DNA of 64,000 nucleotides from Couchioplanes caeruleus (GTDB taxonomy: Bacteria > Actinomycetota > Actinomycetes > Mycobacteriales > Micromonosporaceae): positions 4,526,001 through 4,590,000 of the forward strand of contig NZ_RJKL01000001.1 in NCBI RefSeq assembly GCF_003751945.1, written 5' to 3'. The notes under the pieces were generated by a model. The model was not told where the DNA came from. It saw only the letters and a program-made list of their open reading frames with translations, and searched no databases. Within the stretch, counting starts at the first letter, position 1. Every line of letters begins with the position of its first letter. Position numbers and translations under genes: made by a program. Positions 54,883-63,984 of this stretch are shown here, one piece after another.

Positions 54883-56805
54883 TCAGAGGATGAAGCTGAA
54901 CTGGTTCCAGCCGGAGCGGCGGATCAGGAGGTTGGATGCTGGGTCGATCCAGCCGCCCTTGCCGTTGCCGCGGTAGAGGCGTAGTTCGCCGGCGGTGTTG
55001 CGGACGATGATGTCGGGGTAGCCGTCCATGGTCCAGTCACCGGGCGAGAAGATCATGTTCCATTGGTTCCAGCCGGAGCCGATTTTGTCGGGGGCGGTGC
55101 CGTTGAGCCAGCCGCCCTTGCCGTCGCCGCGGTACAGCAGCAGTTCGCCGGCGGCGTTCCGAATAATCACGTCCGAGAAGTTGTCACCGGTGAAGTCTCC
55201 GGGCGACAGGATCGCGGTGTGCTTGTTCCAGCCGGAGCCGATTTTGTCGGGGGCGGTGCCGTTGAGCCAGGCGCCCTTGCCGTTGCCGCGGTAGAGCAGT
55301 AGTTCGCCGGCGGTGTTGCGCACGAGCACGTCGGCGAACCCGTCGCCGGTGAAGTCTCCGGGGGACAGGATCGCGGTGTGCTTGTTCCAGCCGGAGCCGA
55401 TTTTCTCGGGGGCGGTGCCGTTGAGCCAGCCACCCTTGCCGTTACCGCGGTACAGCAGTAGCTCGCCGGCGGTGTTGCGCACCAGCACGTCGGCGAACCC
55501 GTCGCCGCTGAAGTCACCGGGCGAGAAGATGGCGGTGTGCTTGTTCCAGCCGCTGCCGATTTTGGTACGTCCCTCTTGGAACGTACCGTCGCCGTTGCCC
55601 TGGTAGAGCCAGAGGGCGCCGGTGGCGGCTTCGGCGGCGAGGATGTCCGGCTTCTTGTCCCCGGTGAAGTCCCACGTGCGCTGGGCCCTGACCGCGTTGT
55701 CCTGCAACCTGGCGTCCTGGTGGCCCTTGAGGAGGAACTTCTGCAGGGCGACGAAGGTGTTGTCGGCCAGCGCCTTCTCCGCCGCCGCCAAGACGTGGCG
55801 GGCGAGCACGTCGTTCTTCGCGTCGTCGCGGATCTTGGTGACCTGCTTGCGGAGGTTTTCCAGCTCTCTCTTGGCCGCGACGTCCTCGTCGAGCTTGTTG
55901 GCCTTGGCGCCGCCGGTGAAGATGAAGTCTTTCAGCGCCTGGTCCAGCTTGGCATCCGGTGCGTTCAGCGCGACCTGCGAGGCGAGGCGCACCTCGGCGC
56001 CCTGGGCGTTGTTGTGGATGTACAGCACGAACTGGCGGTTCGGCGCGTTGACCAGCTCGTTGGTCACGGGCAGTAGCAGCATTTGCAGCAGCGACGTCTT
56101 CGCGTTGGCCAGCTGCTCGGCACGCAGCCGGGCCGCCTCCGCCTCGGTCTTGTTCTTGATCTCTTCTTGCAGGTCCTTTTCGGCTGCGGCGGCTGCGCCG
56201 GTGCGCAGGAACGCGGTCCAGTCGTCTTGGTCGGTGCCGTCGGCGATCGCGGCCTTGGCCGCGGTCCACACGTGACTGCCTTCCTTGACCCGCTGGAAGA
56301 CGCTGAAGATGAAGTCGCGGTCCTTCTGCTCGACGAGCGTGGTGTCGGCGGGGTCGAGCTTGACGATGACCGCGACCGAGCGGCGCAGCGCCCGGGCGTT
56401 CGCTTCGGCGATCTCGGCCCTGGCGTCGTCGGCCGCGGCGGTGAAGACACCGGCCGTGATGAACTCGTACGCGGCGTCGGCGTCGGCCGTGTCGTACGCG
56501 CGCAGGGCCTCGGCCTTGACGAAGCTGCCGTCCTTGGCTTGGCGCCAGAGCGACAGTACGAACGCCTGGTCGTCGAGCACCAGCATGTCGACACCCGGGT
56601 TGAGGCCGAGCGCTCCGGCCGCCTTGATCTTCTCGTCCTCGGTGGCCCGGTTCGTCGGATCGGCGAACAACGCCGAAACAGCGGTGGTGATCGAAGCCGT
56701 GACGGGCGTGGCCGCCGCCAGAGCCGGCTGACCGGTACCGGACGCCATCAGCGTGGTGACGAGGCCGACGGCCGCCAGGCCGACGGCGGATCTGCGTGAA
56801 GACAC
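54883..56805 (-). CDS. Secreted ALF-repeat protein with C-terminal FG-GAP/VCBS-like repeats
   Basis: A 640-residue exported protein. GTG 56805 is preferred over ATG 56838 because GGGAG lies about 8 bases upstream and V-S-S-R-R-S-A-V-G-L begins a signal peptide (cleavage near A-L-A-A-A). Residues about 35-370 are ALF-type helical repeats with recurring D-x-x-x-F-I-x-x-x-W and A-L-x-x-x-x-x-x-x-F-L patterns. The C-terminal half has five FG-GAP-like repeats of about 49 residues (S-P-G-D-F-x-G-D-G-F-A-D-V-L-V-R, then G-E-L-L-L-Y-R-G-N-G). These repeats usually build a calcium-binding beta-propeller. It is divergent from two more ALF proteins, the last a toxin, so it may help surface attachment or delivery. 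Confidence 0.75.
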   Translation of the reverse strand: MSSRRSAVGLAAVGLVTTLMASGTGQPALAAATPVTASITTAVSALFADPTNRATEDEKIKAAGALGLNPGVDMLVLDDQAFVLSLWRQAKDGSFVKAEALRAYDTADADAAYEFITAGVFTAAADDARAEIAEANARALRRSVAVIVKLDPADTTLVEQKDRDFIFSVFQRVKEGSHVWTAAKAAIADGTDQDDWTAFLRTGAAAAAEKDLQEEIKNKTEAEAARLRAEQLANAKTSLLQMLLLPVTNELVNAPNRQFVLYIHNNAQGAEVRLASQVALNAPDAKLDQALKDFIFTGGAKANKLDEDVAAKRELENLRKQVTKIRDDAKNDVLARHVLAAAEKALADNTFVALQKFLLKGHQDARLQDNAVRAQRTWDFTGDKKPDILAAEAATGALWLYQGNGDGTFQEGRTKIGSGWNKHTAIFSPGDFSGDGFADVLVRNTAGELLLYRGNGKGGWLNGTAPEKIGSGWNKHTAILSPGDFTGDGFADVLVRNTAGELLLYRGNGKGAWLNGTAPDKIGSGWNKHTAILSPGDFTGDNFSDVIIRNAAGELLLYRGDGKGGWLNGTAPDKIGSGWNQWNMIFSPGDWTMDGYPDIIVRNTAGELRLYRGNGKGGWIDPASNLLIRRSGWNQFSFIL

Positions 56806-57361
56806 TCGGGTGCTCCCAAGACTCGGTTCGCTGCACATGGAGGGATGCCGAGGAAAAGCTCAGGCAGTATCGGTGGCGGTGTCCCGGCGGCCCACGCTGC
56901 AGGGCGCCGGGTCCAAGTCCGATGCCGACGGCGGCGATTGCACCGGCCTCCGGCAAGTTGTGACGCAGCGGCCGTGCGCCAGCGCACAGATCCCGCCACT
57001 ATCCTGAACAGACACTGCTGTCCGAGGCATCCCCGTGAAATGACCTTCGGCAATGTAGGGCACCACCGCCACCGCTGTCACCATGACCCACGTCATGCGA
57101 CCGAGCTCCGCCGTGAGACGGCAACGGTAAGGGTTCACCGTCTGGGGTGTGATCTATTTCCCGATTGCCAGCCCGAAACCAGGTCCATATCGGTCAATCT
57201 AGCCGGAAAGGCTCCGCGGCAACCGTTGGTGGCTGTGAGGTCCCTGGTAAGACTATGGCCCTCGATCTCTTCCGACTTCGGCCCTGATCTTCGGCCCGGG
57301 TCGGGGATCGGATGCCTCGACCGTCGGGTCGCGGGCGGGTCTTTCTCTACGGGGGTTTGTC
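56806..57361. other. Divergent intergenic region between two secreted-protein genes
   Basis: About 555 bases expected to hold promoters for both ALF-repeat genes. No regulator consensus, RNA structure or extra gene was recognised. Confidence 0.35.
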
Positions 57362-58480
57362 ATGGCGGCTGTCTGGTGGCGCTGTCGACCGATCGCTGCG
57401 GCTGCGGCTGCGGTGGCGCTGGCCGGTGTGGCAACGGCATCGGCGGTTGTCGCGACGCCGACCGTCGTACTGGCGGCCAGCGACGTCGGTTCTGCGGCCG
57501 ATGATCGCTACCGGGCGTTGGTACGCCGGCTCTGGCTCAACGACCCCCGCTGGGAAGTGCGCTCAGCCGCCCGGTCGGCGCTGGTCAGCGACCTGCCGAA
57601 CGCGATCAAAGCCTTCCTGGCTCCGGGCGGCGGATACGAATCGGCGCGGACCCGGGCGGCGAAGAACGCCGCCCGCAACGACCTGATCATCTCTCGGGCG
57701 ATCGCGACGTCCACCCCGGCCACCTCGCCGCACGTGAACATGACGGCTAAGCGGGCACAGCACGGCACGCTCGACGAGAAGGACCGCTACGTGCGGACCG
57801 GCCTGGCCGAGGCGCAAGCGCTGGACGCGAAACGCGCCCCCGTCGTGCAGGCGAAGAAGCAGGCCGAACTGGACAGGCAGTACGTGGCCGACCTTGCCGT
57901 CAACGCCTCGGGTGCCTGGGTGAAGGCCGCCGCGCAACGAACCGTCAAGTTGGGCACTGACAACGACATCGCCGAGTTCTTCAAGTACTCATGGGCCAGC
58001 GCCGCCGACTGTGACATCCAGGCATATCGGTTGGCAGTAGCGGAGCAGCAAGTGCGGTTCCGCCATGAGATCGACCAGCTGGTCACCGCGGCTGAGGAAG
58101 CTCAGCAGGCATATAACGGTGCGTCCGGCGCGGCGAAGGAGAAGGCCGCCGAGGAAGCGCGTACGGCATGGAACACCGCGGCCGAAGTCGCCGCGGACGC
58201 CAAACAGAAGTGGCACGCCAACGAGCAGTTGGCGGCCGGGCAGGCGCAGGCGTGGAGCAAGGTGCGCGAGTTCGCGACCGCCGCTACCACTCAGCAGGAC
58301 TGGCCGGGCATTGCCCAGCGGGCCACCATCACCGGACAGGCGTGGACCGACGAACTCGCCTTGGCCCAGGAACAGACCCGCGAGTGGACCAAGTTGGCAG
58401 AGACCACTCGGGCAAACGCCACCGCGATTCCCGCCCTGGGAAAGCCGGCAGCAGCCGCTCCCACTACACCGGTGGTCTGA
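57362..58480 (+). CDS. Secreted ALF-repeat helical protein
   Basis: A 372-residue exported protein. The signal peptide is M-A-A-V-W-W-R-C-R-P followed by an Ala-rich core, with cleavage near V-L-A-A-S. ALF-type repeats (about residues 45-210) show W-E-V-R-S-A-A-R-S-A-L and later I-A-E-F-F-K-Y. A long Ala/Glu/Lys coiled coil (about 215-340) follows. The N-terminal half resembles that of the next gene's toxin, but it lacks the Hint and nuclease parts. It may be a companion or a shortened paralogue. The next gene begins 87 bases downstream in the same direction. ATG 57362 has only a weak ribosome site (gggggtttgtc). Confidence 0.65.
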   Translation: MAAVWWRCRPIAAAAAAVALAGVATASAVVATPTVVLAASDVGSAADDRYRALVRRLWLNDPRWEVRSAARSALVSDLPNAIKAFLAPGGGYESARTRAAKNAARNDLIISRAIATSTPATSPHVNMTAKRAQHGTLDEKDRYVRTGLAEAQALDAKRAPVVQAKKQAELDRQYVADLAVNASGAWVKAAAQRTVKLGTDNDIAEFFKYSWASAADCDIQAYRLAVAEQQVRFRHEIDQLVTAAEEAQQAYNGASGAAKEKAAEEARTAWNTAAEVAADAKQKWHANEQLAAGQAQAWSKVREFATAATTQQDWPGIAQRATITGQAWTDELALAQEQTREWTKLAETTRANATAIPALGKPAAAAPTTPVV

Positions 58481-58567
58481 CGCCCTCGGATCGCGGCCGG
58501 TCACACGCGCCGCCGCACCCAACGCGACCTTCGTGCATCCCACCTGCGAGATACAAGGAACAACTCT

Positions 58568-61500
58568 GTGCGTTTCCTGCTGCCGCCGTCGATGCGACGT
58601 CGAGTCCTGACCGCCGCCGTTGCCACCCTTGCAGCCTTGACCGTCGTACCCCAAAGCGCGTTCGCCGCACCGGTGACGACGGCCATGCCGGCTTCACCCG
58701 GTGAGTCACCGACATTGACGGCGGCTCAAGTGCTGGAGCGGTTAGCGGCGCAGCCGCGAGGGGCTCTGCAGGCGGATCCGCCGGTGGATGAGAACCACCT
58801 GGATCGGATGCTGGCGCAGGATCTCGCCGACTACGACGAGGACCCCGAGGTACGCGCTGCGGCCAAGGCAGCGCTGGAAACCAACGACCCAGCGAAGATC
58901 AAGGACTTCCTCGACAAAGGGTTGCCCGCCTACCGCAAGGCCGCCGACAACCGCAAGAAGGTCGAGGCGGCCGAAAACCGAATCCTGGTCAAGAAATGGG
59001 CCGAGACCGGTGGGCCGATCGTTCGTGAGCGCGCTGCGGCGGTTCTTGCCACCAAGAATGACACGAAGATTGCCGACTTCGTCAAGATCGGGTACGCCGC
59101 TGCGGAAGCTGCAGACGCCCAAGAGGTGATCAACGCCGCGGAGCAAGCGAAGACGATCAAGGCACGGGTCGAGCAGATCGTCGCGCAAGGCGGCTACGAA
59201 GTGCAGAACGCCGGGCGGCATGCGCTGGAGAGCGAAGACCCGGCCGTGATCGCGGAGTTCTATAACAACGGATACAAGGTCGCCAGCCAGCACGACGCGG
59301 AGGCGCAGAAGCAGATCAAGGATGCCCTGGCCGCGCGGACCAAAGCGGTCAACGACCTGACCGACCTCGCGCAGCGCGCTACCCAGGCGGCCACCGCACA
59401 AAAGCAGATCATCACGGCCAGCGTGGCCGCCACAGGGCACCTGACGGTGGCGTCCAACTCAATGGCCTTGGTCAACAAGTACGCGAAGCAAGCCGACGGT
59501 ATCTATGCCGCCGACATCCCGATCCGCAAGGCCGGTGGTAAGACTCGCACCGCGGAGCTGACCAAGCTGCGCGCCGACGCCTGCACCGAACTAGCCACCA
59601 CCACCCGGCGCGCGGACCAGGTCACCGCACAGGCCAATGTCGCCGGCACCGCCGCGCAGACCCTGGTCAAGACCGGACTCTCCCACGGTGTCGACTGGGC
59701 ACAGGTGATCCAGGCGCAGGCCGACGCCGCCACCGCCGCCAAGCAGGCGGCGCAGACCGCCTGCCACGCCGCCGAAGCCACGGAAGCCGCCGCGAAGACC
59801 CTCGACGCCGACCGCAACGCCACGGTCCAGGCCAATAACGCCGTCAAGTACCGCCAAGCTGCCGAGCGCGAGCAGGCCGCCGCCGAGAAGCTGGCCGTCC
59901 AGGCCGAAAAGCTCGCCGCTGCCGCCCAGGCCGCCGAAAAGGACGCCCGCGAACAGCGCTCGCGTGCCGAGCAGAAGGCCCGGGACGCCTGGGACCATGC
60001 CGAGCAGGCGGAACAGCACTACAACGGGGCACGGCAGCAGCGCGACGAGGCCCGCCGGTGGACCGCGATCGCAGTCTCCGAGCAGCTGCGTGCTCGCGAC
60101 GCGGCGATCCGCGCAGTCGCGCAGCAGGATGCCGCCAAAGCCAAGCATGCAAAGGCGAAGCCGCTCTACGACGAGGCCGTCGCTGCCCGTGACCGATTCA
60201 CCAAGAAGGCGGAGCAGGCTCGAGACATCCTCAAGCGAGCCCAGAACTCCTACCGCAACGCCAACTCCAAGGAACTCGAAGCGCAGGCGGCCGAGGCGCG
60301 CAAGCTTGCGATGGAGGTCAACTGCAAGAACCCGGACCGGCCGTCAGGCAACGGCTGCCCGGGCCCGGCGGAACAGGCACAGATCCGGCACTACGCCGAG
60401 CAGCTCAGGACCGACGCCAACGTCGTCCGGTCCGCCGCCAATCAGGCACAGCGCGAGGCCGAGGGAGCGGCCTCCGCCGTTGACGCGGCCTCCGTCGCCG
60501 CCGGGCAGGCCGCGGCCGCCGCCGCCGCGGCGGCAGCCGAGGCGCGAGCCGCCGCCTCGCAGGCCGCGCAGGCGCACCAGGACGCGATCGCGGCGGCCAC
60601 CGCCGCGAACAAGGCCATCGAGGACGCGCAGCGCGCCAACGCTCTCGCGAGCGCCGCGGTGAACAAGGCCCGCGCTGCCATGAACCGGGCTTCGGCCGCC
60701 AAGTCCGACGCTCAGATGACCGAACGCTCCGCGCAGGATTCGATCCGCCAGGCCGCCATCGCGTCGTTCCAGTCCCGCGTTGCCGGACGAGCAGCGCTGG
60801 ATGCACGGACCGCTGCGGTTGGCATAGCCGATCCGGCTGTCACAGCGATCGACGCGGCAGCCGCCTACGCCGAGACCGACAATGACGCCGCCATGGCCGC
60901 TGCCATCGCGAGCAACGCGTTAACCATCGGCGCAGAGCAGAGCGCCAGCGCGCAGAAACATGCCCAGGACGCCGCAGCGGCCGCTTTGCATGCCGCCAAG
61001 CAGGCGGAGAAGGCTCAAGCTCAGGTGAAGCCCGCCCACCTCGCGGCCCACCAAGCGGCGGAGGCCGCCGTCCGCGCGGTCAAGGCCAGCGAGGTTGCCA
61101 TCAAGGCAGCCCATGGCGCCGCTAAAGAGGCCAAGGCCGCCATCAAAGCTGCGGACGACGCCGCCGAAGCTGATCAGCGGGCCAGATGGTATTCGCGGGC
61201 GGCAGATCGGATGGCTGCTGAAGCAGGCAACGACGCGGCCACCGCTCGCCAGGCATACAACTCCGCGCGTGCCTTCGGCCGTACGGCGCAGGCGGCCGCT
61301 GACAACGCCGACAAGTTCGCCGACAACGCCGAGGCGATGGGCCGCAGCGCCACCAACATGGTCAACGCCATCCACGGCATCGCCAAGCAGATCGGGGCCA
61401 TGCCCAAGAATCTCGGAAAGGCGATGTGGGAGGCATACAACGCCGAGCAGCAGGCCAAGGAAACCGAATGGCTGCGCTGGCTGAAGACGCAGAGCGACAA

Positions 61501-63022
61501 GGCGATGAGCAAGTTGCCGGTCGGCGGGGACATCGCCAAGGGCGCGATGGACACGCTGATTGGCAACGCCAACAGCCTGTGGACGCTCGGCAACTGCGTG
61601 GCAGGCCCGAACGCCCCCGCCGGCGACTCGTTCTACGTCCCCGACGTGACCTTCCTGCCCAATCCGGAGAGGGCTTGCGAAGCCATCATTCAGGGCGCCC
61701 TGGGTTTCTTCAGCAACCCCTGGTCCGTTCTGCACCTGGACGAGTGGAAGGAAAATTGGCAGCGAGCCCTCGGTGGAACGCTCATTGACACCGGTTCCCT
61801 GCTTATTCCGGCTGCGGGAGCGGCCGGCAAGTTCATCAAGGCTGGCAAGATCGATGGAAAGCTGCTCAAGGACGACCTCACCGCGGCCTCGCTGCTGTTC
61901 GGCAAGGAGTCGGTGGCGACCGCCATCGCGAAGCTGGGCACCGTCAACGTAGCCCGGCTGATCGACCTGAAGGTCAACACCAAACTCAAGCTCGACTTCA
62001 GCCCCGATGAGGTCGGTGACTTCCTCAAGGCCGTAGAAATCCATGGCATCGACGCCGTGGAGAAGAACCTGCGAGACCTCGGTGACCTGCCGGCGGCACC
62101 CAGGCTGAAGGAACTGGCCGAGGGCTGCCTGACCGGGAACAGCTTCAGCCCTGAGACGCCGGTCCTGCTCGCCGACGGCACCCGAAAGGCGATCGCCGAC
62201 ATCCGCACCGGCGATCAGGTTCGAGCCACCGATCCCGTTGCTCGCCTGACCGCCGCGCGGACTGTCACCGAACTGCACCGCAACTATGACACCGCACTTG
62301 CTGACGTTACCGTCGAAGACAGCTCCGGCCGCCGTAGCACAATCCACACCACTCAGGAACACCCTTTCTGGAACGCGACCACACGGCAGTGGACCAACGC
62401 CGCGGACCTCGATGGCGACGCAGTGCACACCACCGCCGGTAAGCGCCTTCGAGTGACCTCAGTCCGGAGCTTCGCCGGCGGGCGGACGATGTACAACCTC
62501 ACCGTCGCCGACCTCCACACGTACTATGTAATCGCCGGTGGTCATCCGGTACTAGTGCACAATGTCGGCGCTGCAGCTGCAATCTGTGGAGGCACTGCAA
62601 CCGATCTGCGAAATTCGCCGGGAATCGCTGGCGGTAGGGTCGCGGCACCTGCGAGGGGAGCCGACTGGCTGCAAGGAACGCATGGCAATGCAGGTCGAAT
62701 CCCGGGTCAAATCGCCGCACAACTGCACGGCCGAACCTTCAAGAGTTTCGATGACTTCCGTCAGCAATTCTGGAAGGCGGTCGGAAACGACAGCGAACTC
62801 GGCGCGGGCTTCTCCGCTCAGAATGTCGCCAGGATGAAGGCCGGCAACTCGCCGTTCGTCGCTACCTCGCAGCAGTACGGTGGCGGCCGGAATTACGTCC
62901 TGCACCATGTGCAGCCGATTCAGCACGGCGGAGGCGTGTATGATATGGACAACATAGTCGTGGTGACTCCACTATTCCACTCACAGATTCTGTCTCCGAA
63001 CTACCACTATGGAAATGGGTAG
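58568..63022 (+). CDS. Polymorphic toxin: signal peptide, ALF repeats, coiled coil, Hint domain, HNH nuclease
   Basis: A 1484-residue exported toxin. GTG 58568 starts a signal peptide (R-F-L-L-P-P-S-M-R-R-R, cleavage near A-F-A-A-P). ALF repeats fill about residues 45-270, and an Ala-rich coiled coil fills about 280-960. A pretoxin region (about 965-1185) precedes a Hint domain from Cys1187 (S-F-S-P-E-T-P-V-L-L-A-D-G-T, I-R-T-G-D-Q-V, H-T-T-Q-E-H-P-F) to H-P-V-L-V-H-N. The last 150 residues are the effector: His1446-His1447 in L-H-H-V-Q-P-I-Q-H-G-G, then D-N-I-V-V-V-T-P and a final His (L-F-H-S-Q). This is an HNH/beta-beta-alpha-metal DNase layout. Hint self-cleavage would free the nuclease. 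The gene 2 bases downstream encodes an Im-type immunity protein. Confidence 0.85.
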   Translation: MRFLLPPSMRRRVLTAAVATLAALTVVPQSAFAAPVTTAMPASPGESPTLTAAQVLERLAAQPRGALQADPPVDENHLDRMLAQDLADYDEDPEVRAAAKAALETNDPAKIKDFLDKGLPAYRKAADNRKKVEAAENRILVKKWAETGGPIVRERAAAVLATKNDTKIADFVKIGYAAAEAADAQEVINAAEQAKTIKARVEQIVAQGGYEVQNAGRHALESEDPAVIAEFYNNGYKVASQHDAEAQKQIKDALAARTKAVNDLTDLAQRATQAATAQKQIITASVAATGHLTVASNSMALVNKYAKQADGIYAADIPIRKAGGKTRTAELTKLRADACTELATTTRRADQVTAQANVAGTAAQTLVKTGLSHGVDWAQVIQAQADAATAAKQAAQTACHAAEATEAAAKTLDADRNATVQANNAVKYRQAAEREQAAAEKLAVQAEKLAAAAQAAEKDAREQRSRAEQKARDAWDHAEQAEQHYNGARQQRDEARRWTAIAVSEQLRARDAAIRAVAQQDAAKAKHAKAKPLYDEAVAARDRFTKKAEQARDILKRAQNSYRNANSKELEAQAAEARKLAMEVNCKNPDRPSGNGCPGPAEQAQIRHYAEQLRTDANVVRSAANQAQREAEGAASAVDAASVAAGQAAAAAAAAAAEARAAASQAAQAHQDAIAAATAANKAIEDAQRANALASAAVNKARAAMNRASAAKSDAQMTERSAQDSIRQAAIASFQSRVAGRAALDARTAAVGIADPAVTAIDAAAAYAETDNDAAMAAAIASNALTIGAEQSASAQKHAQDAAAAALHAAKQAEKAQAQVKPAHLAAHQAAEAAVRAVKASEVAIKAAHGAAKEAKAAIKAADDAAEADQRARWYSRAADRMAAEAGNDAATARQAYNSARAFGRTAQAAADNADKFADNAEAMGRSATNMVNAIHGIAKQIGAMPKNLGKAMWEAYNAEQQAKETEWLRWLKTQSDKAMSKLPVGGDIAKGAMDTLIGNANSLWTLGNCVAGPNAPAGDSFYVPDVTFLPNPERACEAIIQGALGFFSNPWSVLHLDEWKENWQRALGGTLIDTGSLLIPAAGAAGKFIKAGKIDGKLLKDDLTAASLLFGKESVATAIAKLGTVNVARLIDLKVNTKLKLDFSPDEVGDFLKAVEIHGIDAVEKNLRDLGDLPAAPRLKELAEGCLTGNSFSPETPVLLADGTRKAIADIRTGDQVRATDPVARLTAARTVTELHRNYDTALADVTVEDSSGRRSTIHTTQEHPFWNATTRQWTNAADLDGDAVHTTAGKRLRVTSVRSFAGGRTMYNLTVADLHTYYVIAGGHPVLVHNVGAAAAICGGTATDLRNSPGIAGGRVAAPARGADWLQGTHGNAGRIPGQIAAQLHGRTFKSFDDFRQQFWKAVGNDSELGAGFSAQNVARMKAGNSPFVATSQQYGGGRNYVLHHVQPIQHGGGVYDMDNIVVVTPLFHSQILSPNYHYGNG

Positions 63023-63024
63023 CG

Positions 63025-63240
63025 ATGGAAATCGGCGGCGATGTGCGGGAGCGAGCGCTGGAGCTAGTTAGGCTCCTTCGCGACCCGAATCTGCCCGACA
63101 GCGAGACCGACGGTCCTCTAGTTGAGCTTGAGCGGATTACGCGGTGCCCGCACGTATCCGACCTGATGTTCTTCCGGGATCCGAGCCTCTCTGACGAGGA
63201 AGTCGTTGATCAGGCGCTGAGCTACCGCCCGTTCACTTGA
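63025..63240 (+). CDS. Colicin-DNase immunity (Im2/Im7/Im9-like) protein
   Basis: A 71-residue acidic, helical protein. Its core L-V-E-L-E-R-I-T-R-C-P-H-V-S-D-L-M-F-F aligns with the Im family signature F-E-R-L-T-E-H-P-x-G-S-D-L-I-Y-Y. The aromatic pair (Phe-Phe here, Tyr-Tyr in Im9) is the contact patch for the colicin DNase. It is shorter than the roughly 85 residues of Im9 but keeps helices I-IV in outline. It starts 2 bases after the stop of the toxin gene, so translation is coupled. It should neutralise the toxin's HNH nuclease. The match of toxin class and immunity class supports both calls. Confidence 0.8.
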   Translation: MEIGGDVRERALELVRLLRDPNLPDSETDGPLVELERITRCPHVSDLMFFRDPSLSDEEVVDQALSYRPFT

Positions 63241-63645
63241 CATGGCGTGGGTGGGCGCACTCGCCGTCACGGGCTGATTTGAGCCCGGTCGAACACGTCC
63301 GCAGCCGCCGGGCACGTTAGCGCGCCTACCTTGCCGCGAGGGCAGGAACATTCCCCTGGGGGCAGGCGTGGCCCCACGTGGGCGTGGCGGCGGCCAGGCC
63401 GGATCACGTGGGATTGGACCCAGTGGTGCATCGGCATCGAACGGGTCGGCGTTCAGAGGCCGAGCCGTGCCGGGACGGATCTATGGCCCCCCGCTTACCC
63501 CCCGAAAACCCCCGTCAAGTATCGGCCAGCAGCGACAAGTGTTGATCGATCGACGGGTGGATCTGCGCAGGTCAAAGACGAGCTTCGGCAACCGTTGACA
63601 AGTTACTTGTCGTGACGTTCGGTAACAGAAGGTTGTCAACTCTAG
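63241..63645. other. Non-coding stretch after the immunity gene
   Basis: About 400 bases. No convincing gene, RNA or terminator hairpin was seen. The frames open on the plus strand (from about 63331) have unnatural composition. The right copy of the 35-bp direct repeat begins at its end. Confidence 0.35.
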
Positions 63646-63660
63646 TCAGCGTTGTGCAAG
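63626..63660 (+). repeat. Right copy of the 35-bp imperfect direct repeat
   Basis: cagaaggttgtcaactctag and the following 15 bases match 54751-54785 at 30 of 35 positions, same orientation, 8875 bases apart. It overlaps the last codons of the minus-strand gene at 63646. Together the copies bracket the ALF-protein and toxin-immunity block. Confidence 0.7.
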
Positions 63661-63984
63661 GCTTATAGAAGGCCTTGAGCAGACCCTGAGGTTGAGCAAC
63701 AGCAGCGGCTGCCAGCACTCCAACGGCAACTCGGCGAGAGTCATGTCCTCGGCCATGCCGCGCGGAAGCCGGAGACCGGTGGGAACGACGACGCGCGGAT
63801 CCGGGCGCCGCAGAACGCAACACCGGCCGCTGCGCGTGCCGCTGTCCCACACCCAGGCCCGGCGGTCGGCTGGCGCAAGAGCGTCGAACTCCGCCGCAGG
63901 CGGCTGTTGCAGACTCCACCCGGACAGTTCGGTAGCCCGTTGGAGTAACAGGTCGGCGTCAAGCACCACCATCTGTTCGCCCAT
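63646..63984 (-). CDS. Hypothetical protein, C-terminus possibly altered by the repeat
   Basis: A 112-residue frame from ATG 63984 with protein-like composition (V-V-L-D-A-D-L-L-L-Q-R-A-T-E-L-S-G-W, then R-R-A-W-V-W-D-S). No family is recognised and no membrane or signal segment is present. The last five residues lie inside the 35-bp direct repeat, so the original C-terminus may have been replaced. The start is close to the window edge and the upstream context is unknown. Confidence 0.4.
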   Translation of the reverse strand: MGEQMVVLDADLLLQRATELSGWSLQQPPAAEFDALAPADRRAWVWDSGTRSGRCCVLRRPDPRVVVPTGLRLPRGMAEDMTLAELPLECWQPLLLLNLRVCSRPSISLAQR

